Shown one piece after another: positions 58,342-64,000 of a DNA stretch of 64,000 bases (within the stretch, counting starts at the first letter, position 1; the number at the start of each line of letters is the position of its first letter). Below the pieces are notes generated by a model. It was not told where the DNA came from, did not search any database, and saw only the letters and a program-made list of their open reading frames with translations. Made by a program: the position numbers and the translations under genes. Source of the stretch: Methylocaldum sp002005105 (lineage in GTDB: Bacteria > Pseudomonadota > Gammaproteobacteria > Methylococcales > Methylococcaceae); the NCBI RefSeq assembly GCF_051027545.1, contig NZ_CP194902.1, forward strand, positions 2,418,001-2,482,000, in the 5' to 3' direction.

Positions 58342-59031
58342 TCAGACATTCCGCAAATAATCCGACCCTCCCAACTGCTTCATCTGTCTTAGTATCCATA
58401 ACCGGCGATGCATCACATAAGCCGAAGGTTTGTCCGCACGTAAACGCACGGGGTTGGGCAGAACGGCGGCGAGCAGGGCGGCTTCGTTCGGGTTGAGTTT
58501 CGATGCCGATTTGGCGAAAAAGGCTTTCCCGGCGGCCGAAACGCCGTAAATTCCTTCGCCGAATTGGGCGATATTCAGGTAAACCTCCAGTATCCGCCGC
58601 TTCGGCCACATCAATTCAATCAACGCAGTGAAATAAGCCTCCAAGGCCTTGCGGAAGTAGTTTTGCCCCGGATAAAGAAACAGATTCTTGGCGACTTGCT
58701 GGGAAATCGTGCTGGCGCCCCGGACGTGCTTACCCTGCTGGTTATGCTTCCAGGCTTGGCCGATAGCGTTCAGATCGAAACCATAGTGCCGGTCGAACAA
58801 CTGGTCTTCGGCGGCGATCACGGCGACTTTCGCATAAGGCGAAATGTGGTCCCAGGAAACCCAGTTATAGCGCGGCCGGAATCCCAGTTTTCCTTCGATA
58901 AGCGCCAGAAATTGCGCGCGCAGCATGAACGCGCTGGTCGGCGGAGGAAGCCAGCGAAGCAGGGCGACGGGGATAACGGTGAGGGCGACGAACGTCAGGA
59001 TGAACTTGCGAAGAATGTTTCTCAGCGCCAT
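58342..59031 (-). CDS. mtgA: Monofunctional peptidoglycan glycosyltransferase MtgA
   Basis: From ATG 59031, 229 residues (an upstream in-frame start at 59121 gives 259). An N-terminal anchor (FILTFVALTVIPVALLRWLP) precedes the GT51 domain: AVIAAEDQLFDRHYGFD with the catalytic Glu, RGASTISQQVAKNLFL, KRRILEVYLNIAQFGEGIYG and AALLAAVLPNP. It polymerises lipid II. Stands alone, divergent from mlaF. Confidence 0.93.
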   Translation of the reverse strand: MALRNILRKFILTFVALTVIPVALLRWLPPPTSAFMLRAQFLALIEGKLGFRPRYNWVSWDHISPYAKVAVIAAEDQLFDRHYGFDLNAIGQAWKHNQQGKHVRGASTISQQVAKNLFLYPGQNYFRKALEAYFTALIELMWPKRRILEVYLNIAQFGEGIYGVSAAGKAFFAKSASKLNPNEAALLAAVLPNPVRLRADKPSAYVMHRRLWILRQMKQLGGSDYLRNV

Positions 59032-59208
59032 TTCGCGTTTGCGGATTTTTATTAAGATTCCTTTGATGCGGCGCCCCGGACGGACTAATCGGCAGGGGCT
59101 CGAATGGGTTGTCAGATCCATTGCAGCCGCTTCAAAGTTGACTCACGCGTCATAGCTGGCCAGAATACGCCATTTTTCCGACCGATTTAAGTGGCGCTTC
59201 ATCAAAAC

Positions 59209-60030
59209 ATGGCTGGCGGGAATGCGGGTGGCGAAGTTCTAGTTTCTATCAGAAACCTCACGTTCAGCCGCGGCAGCCGCAAGATCTTCGATGGCGTCAA
59301 TCTGGACATCCCCAGAGGCAAGATTACCGCCATCATGGGGCCCAGCGGCACCGGCAAGACCACTCTCCTGAAACTGATCGGCGGTCAACTGCGGCCGGAC
59401 AGCGGCACGATCACCGTGGACGGGCGCATAGTGCACGAGCTATCGCTCGGTCGTTTGTACGAGCTTCGCAAAAAAATAGGGATGCTCTTTCAGACCGGCG
59501 CTCTTCTGACCGATCTCAACGTATTCGAAAACGTCGCTTTTCCGCTCCGGGAGCATACCAAACTGCCCGAGTCCATGATCAGGACTCTGGTCTTGATGAA
59601 ACTCCAAGCGGTAGGCTTAAGGGGCGCTCGCGACCTGATGCCGGCGCAGCTTTCCGGAGGCATGGCCAGGCGGGTGGCATTGGCGCGGGCTATTACGCTC
59701 GATCCCATGATGATCATGTATGACGAGCCGTTTACCGGACAGGACCCGATTTCCATGGGCGTGCTGGTGAAGCTGATACGCGACCTGAACCGGGAACTGG
59801 GACTCACCAGCATCGTCGTATCCCACGATGTCGAAGAAACCGCATCCATTGCCGATTACATCTATCTTATTTCCGAGGGCAAGGTAGTCGGCCAAGGCAC
59901 GCCCGACGCGATCCGTCATTCGGAGTCGCCTTGGGTCCTACAGTTTATGGAAGGTTTGGCGGATGGTCCGGTGCCGTTTCATTATCCAGCGCCCGATTAT
60001 GCGGCCGATTTACTCAATCCGCCTGCCTGA
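59209..60030 (+). CDS. mlaF: Lipid-asymmetry ABC transporter ATPase MlaF
   Basis: From ATG 59209 273 residues (GTG 59191 adds six). Walker A IMGPSGTGKTTLLKLI, the Mla mark MLFQTGALLTDLNVFENVAF, signature LSGGMARRVALARAI, Walker B MIMYDEPFTGQDP and H-loop VSHD. It drives MlaE/D to move phospholipids between membranes and keep outer-membrane asymmetry. First gene of mlaFED(B). Confidence 0.95.
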   Translation: MAGGNAGGEVLVSIRNLTFSRGSRKIFDGVNLDIPRGKITAIMGPSGTGKTTLLKLIGGQLRPDSGTITVDGRIVHELSLGRLYELRKKIGMLFQTGALLTDLNVFENVAFPLREHTKLPESMIRTLVLMKLQAVGLRGARDLMPAQLSGGMARRVALARAITLDPMMIMYDEPFTGQDPISMGVLVKLIRDLNRELGLTSIVVSHDVEETASIADYIYLISEGKVVGQGTPDAIRHSESPWVLQFMEGLADGPVPFHYPAPDYAADLLNPPA

Positions 60031-60059
60031 AATAGACCGTCATTTATTCGGAAAATCCC

Positions 60060-60842
60060 ATGTTAGCCCCATTCCAGCAACTTGGACACGCGACCCTGGG
60101 CACGATGCAAAAGTTGGGTCGGGCCAATTTGTTCATCTGCCATGTCCTAACGGGGCTGCCTGAAATACTGAGGCGCATTCGCCTGCTGCTGGCGCAGGTT
60201 TATTCGGTGGGGGTGCTCACCATTCTGTTGGTAAGCGTTTCCGGCTTGTTTGTCGGCATGGTATTGGGGCTTCAGGGCTACAATGTACTTTCCGATTTCG
60301 GGGCGGAGCAGACCTTGGGCGTGATGGTGGCGGCCTCTTTGGTGCGGGAACTGGGGCCGGTGGTCACGGCCTTGTTGTTTGCGGGGCGAGCGGGTTCCGC
60401 TTTGACCGCGGAAATAGGCTTGATGAAGGCGACCGAACAACTTTCCGGAATGGAAATGATGGCGGTCGATCCGTTAAAACGCATTATCGCACCACGCTTT
60501 TTCGCCGGCTGTTTGTCGATGCCTCTGTTGGCCTCGCTGTTCAGCATGATCGGCGTCATGGGGGGATATTTCGTCGGCGTCGGGTTGCTCGGGGTGGACG
60601 AGGGTGCGTTCTGGTCTCAGATGAGAAGCAGAATCGATTTTTACGATGATATCGTTAATGGTCTCATCAAAAGCGCGGTATTCGGGGTCATCGTCACCTG
60701 GATTGCGGTGTTCGAAGGTTACGATGCCGTGCCCACTTCCGAAGGGGTCAGCCGGGCGACCACGCGCTCGGTCGTTTATTCGGCCTTCGCCGTGCTCGGG
60801 TGGGATTTCGTGCTGACAGCTTTAATGTTCGGGGGGGATTGA
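60060..60842 (+). CDS. mlaE: Mla permease MlaE
   Basis: A 260-residue membrane protein with five to six hydrophobic segments. [20 protein letters not shown] and [20 protein letters not shown] with the cytoplasmic coupling loop [20 protein letters not shown] are family marks. Its stop overlaps the mlaD start by one base. Confidence 0.95.
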   Translation: MLAPFQQLGHATLGTMQKLGRANLFICHVLTGLPEILRRIRLLLAQVYSVGVLTILLVSVSGLFVGMVLGLQGYNVLSDFGAEQTLGVMVAASLVRELGPVVTALLFAGRAGSALTAEIGLMKATEQLSGMEMMAVDPLKRIIAPRFFAGCLSMPLLASLFSMIGVMGGYFVGVGLLGVDEGAFWSQMRSRIDFYDDIVNGLIKSAVFGVIVTWIAVFEGYDAVPTSEGVSRATTRSVVYSAFAVLGWDFVLTALMFGGD

Positions 60843-61342
60843 TGCAGTCATCGAAAGCAATCGAGATCTGGGTTGGTTTGTTCGTTGCCGTTGGTTTGAT
60901 CGCTTTGTTTTTCTTAGCTATGCAGGTCAGCAATCTCGCCGAACTGCGGAGCAACGATGACAGCTACAGGATCGTCGCGCGCTTCGAAAATATCGGCAGT
61001 CTGCGAGTTCGGGCTCCGGTATCGGTGGCCGGTGTCACGGTGGGACGGGTCAGCGCCATATCGTTCGACAATCAAACCTACGAAGCCGTGGTGGAGATGC
61101 GGATCGATCCGAAATACGACACGCTTCCGATCGACACCAGTGCCAGCATACTTACGGCCGGTCTGTTGGGCGAGCAATATATCGGTCTGTCGCCCGGCGG
61201 CGCGGAAGAGCACCTGGCCGACGGCGACGAAATCGAACTGACTCAATCGGCGATCGTGCTCGAGCAGGTCATCAGCCGTTTCCTGTTCAACAAAGCGGAA
61301 GGCGGCGGAGCGAGTGGCGGGGCTGCCACGTCCTCCGAGTAA
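60842..61342 (+). CDS. mlaD: Mla MCE-domain protein MlaD
   Basis: A 166-residue protein from the ATG at 60842 (TGATG junction). TM anchor (IEIWVGLFVAVGLIALFFLA), then one MCE domain (YRIVARFENIGSLRVRAPVS, VAGVTVGRV, ILTAGLLGEQYIGLSPGG). A Gly/Ser/Ala-rich tail follows. It forms the periplasmic hexameric ring of the Mla complex. mlaC would normally follow but is absent. Confidence 0.94.
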   Translation: MQSSKAIEIWVGLFVAVGLIALFFLAMQVSNLAELRSNDDSYRIVARFENIGSLRVRAPVSVAGVTVGRVSAISFDNQTYEAVVEMRIDPKYDTLPIDTSASILTAGLLGEQYIGLSPGGAEEHLADGDEIELTQSAIVLEQVISRFLFNKAEGGGASGGAATSSE

Positions 61343-61357
61343 TACCGGAATTACGCG

Positions 61358-61711
61358 ATGCTCGTTATGGCTGAATCCCCCGTCCCATTCGAATTTATCG
61401 ATGAAGGTCAAGGCCGCTACAGGCTCGAGGGCGAGCTGAGCTTTTCGACCGTAGCGGATGTGCTGAAGAAGACTTTGGCCGTCTTCCGGGATGCGTCCAG
61501 GCTTTCGTTCGATTTGGGGGGGGTCTCCCGCGTCGACAGCGCCGGCGTCGCTCTTATGGTGGAGTGGATGCGGCAGGCGGCGCAAGCCCGGACAGAACTG
61601 CGTTATGTGCATCTTCCACAGCATGTCATGGCGATCGCTCGAGTCAGCGGTATCGAGCACTTGATTTCCGTCGACTCAACCGACGCGGTCGATCGATCGA
61701 TCTCGGACTAG
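61358..61711 (+). CDS. mlaB: STAS-domain protein MlaB
   Basis: A 117-residue cytoplasmic protein of one STAS domain: YRLEGELSFSTVADVLKKTL, then LSFDLGGVSRVDSAGVALMV with the conserved DSAG turn, and an amphipathic C-terminal helix. MlaB supports assembly of MlaFE. It lies 15 bases after mlaD and 18 before murA. A second ATG three codons in (61367) is possible. Confidence 0.87.
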   Translation: MLVMAESPVPFEFIDEGQGRYRLEGELSFSTVADVLKKTLAVFRDASRLSFDLGGVSRVDSAGVALMVEWMRQAAQARTELRYVHLPQHVMAIARVSGIEHLISVDSTDAVDRSISD

Positions 61712-62995
<1,284 letters not shown>

Positions 62996-63005
62996 AACGC
63001 CCCGC

Positions 63006-63650
63006 ATGCTCACTCTAGCCATATCGAAAGGACGTATCTACGAGGAGGCGCTCCCGCTGCTGGCGCAGGTCGGGATAGCTCCGACCGTGGATCCGGACAA
63101 GAGCCGTAAGCTGATCCTGCCGACCAATCGCGAGGATGTTCAGTTCCTGATTATCCGGGCTACCGACGTGCCCACCTACGTGGAATACGGAGCCGCCGAT
63201 CTCGGAATCGCCGGCAAGGACGTATTGGTCGAGTACGATGCCCAAGGGCTGTACGAGCCGCTGGATCTGGGCATTGCCCGCTGCCGATTGATGACGGCGG
63301 CCATGAAGGATTCGGCGCCCGTGCCGAGAGGTCGATTGCGGGTGGCGACCAAATATGTGAAAACTACCCACCGTTATTTCGCCAGCCGCGGCATTCAGGC
63401 GGATATCATTAAGCTTTACGGTTCTATGGAACTGGCGCCTCTCGTAGGTTTGGCCCACTGCATCGTCGATCTCGTCGACACCGGAAACACGCTGAAGGCC
63501 AATGGACTCGAGCCGCGCGATCTGATCATGGACGTCAGCAGCCGGCTCATCGTCAACAAGGCCGCGATGAAGATGAAGCACCGCGAGGTCACGTCCTTCG
63601 TCGAAGAATTGAGGCAAGTCGTCAGCGAACGCAGCAAGCAAGCGGGGTAA
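63006..63650 (+). CDS. hisG: ATP phosphoribosyltransferase HisG, short form
   Basis: A 214-residue catalytic subunit starting [40 protein letters not shown] and [20 protein letters not shown] are family blocks with the PRPP loop near [10 protein letters not shown]. The C-terminal regulatory domain of long HisG is absent, so a HisZ partner elsewhere is expected. It follows murA by ten bases and precedes hisD by five. Confidence 0.96.
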   Translation: MLTLAISKGRIYEEALPLLAQVGIAPTVDPDKSRKLILPTNREDVQFLIIRATDVPTYVEYGAADLGIAGKDVLVEYDAQGLYEPLDLGIARCRLMTAAMKDSAPVPRGRLRVATKYVKTTHRYFASRGIQADIIKLYGSMELAPLVGLAHCIVDLVDTGNTLKANGLEPRDLIMDVSSRLIVNKAAMKMKHREVTSFVEELRQVVSERSKQAG

Positions 63651-63655
63651 GCACC

Positions 63656-64000
63656 ATGTTGGATATCTCGATTACCCGTCTCGAAGCGGGGTCAGCGAAT
63701 TTCGCGAAGGGTCTGGACGCGGTTTTGGCCTGGGACGAAGCCGAGGACGCGGCGATTCACGCGCGGGTGATGGACATCATCGCGCGTATCCGGAAGGAGG
63801 GCGATGCCGCGCTGATAGAACTCACCCGTCTTTATGACCGTTTCGACGCGGTGAACGCCTCGGGTCTCGAACTGTCGCGCGACGAGCTGAAAAAGGCGTG
63901 GGACGGTTTGCCCGCCGAATCGGCCGAGGCGTTGATGAAGGCCGGGGATCGCATCCGGCTGTACGCCGAGCGCCAGAAGATGGACTCCTGGCGCTATGCG
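63656..64000 (+). CDS. hisD: Histidinol dehydrogenase HisD, partial (right edge)
   Basis: The ATG at 63656 opens a frame running off the window with 115 codons visible: ITRLEAGSANFAKGLDAVLA, then VMDIIARIRKEGDAALIELT and LYDRFDAVNASGLELSRDEL, which is the HisD N-terminal region. It catalyses the last two oxidations of histidine synthesis. The catalytic and zinc residues lie outside the window. Confidence 0.9.
   Translation, partial: MLDISITRLEAGSANFAKGLDAVLAWDEAEDAAIHARVMDIIARIRKEGDAALIELTRLYDRFDAVNASGLELSRDELKKAWDGLPAESAEALMKAGDRIRLYAERQKMDSWRYA

Overview
The window is a chromosomal segment of a gammaproteobacterium with fairly high G+C. A methanotroph or methylotroph of the Methylococcales is the best guess, but this is inference. 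The support is a four-gene ABC set of the kind that accompanies PQQ-dependent alcohol dehydrogenases, a GH57 hydrolase, heme A synthase, complete LPS-transport and Kdo modules, and very dense families of short palindromic repeats between genes. No rRNA, tRNA or CRISPR was recognised. Both edges cut genes: a membrane-anchored cytochrome c-like protein on the left and hisD on the right.

Layout. 1-8.7 kb holds housekeeping genes: nudix, mnmA, purB, lolA, rarA, a PilZ protein, birA, coaX and a SPOR protein. 8.7-16.3 kb is an accessory island: repeat-rich DNA, a secreted-protein gene cut by an IS256-family element, then at least four broken Rhs-type toxin tips. Each tip is next to a small immunity-like gene, and they are separated by about 97-bp inverted-repeat elements. 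16.3-25.2 kb holds ctaA, a CDP-alcohol phosphotransferase operon, purM, a glycosyltransferase, a cupin, a DUF3530-like hydrolase, a GH57 protein and a SnoaL-like protein. 25.5-32.5 kb holds an FtsH protease and dnaE overlapping a tolC-type gene. 32.8-40.1 kb is one tightly overlapped minus-strand series joining the PQQ-associated ABC genes to rfbBACD (dTDP-L-rhamnose).

40.2-46.5 kb is the conserved kdsD-kdsC-lptC-lptA-lptB-rpoN-hpf-rapZ cluster, lacking ptsN and carrying a 66-bp palindromic element between lptC and lptA. 46.6-54.1 kb is a metal or siderophore uptake region: tonB-exbB-exbD diverges from a TonB-dependent receptor, followed by a secreted BNR-repeat protein with Cys/His clusters and a PepSY membrane protein. 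54.1-58.1 kb holds a beta-hydroxyacid dehydrogenase, speA, speE and a DUF4404 protein. 58.3-64 kb holds mtgA, an mla set without mlaC, murA, hisG (short form) and hisD.

The most unusual part is the island at 11.4-15.5 kb. Toxin tips of different chemistry (an HNH-like nuclease candidate, an L,D-transpeptidase-like candidate and a TNT-like tail) lie in series with their immunity genes. One toxin-tail/immunity-head segment of 112 bp is present twice, and the same inverted-repeat end abuts three different cassette fragments. This suggests that short repeats take part in shuffling polymorphic-toxin cassettes.
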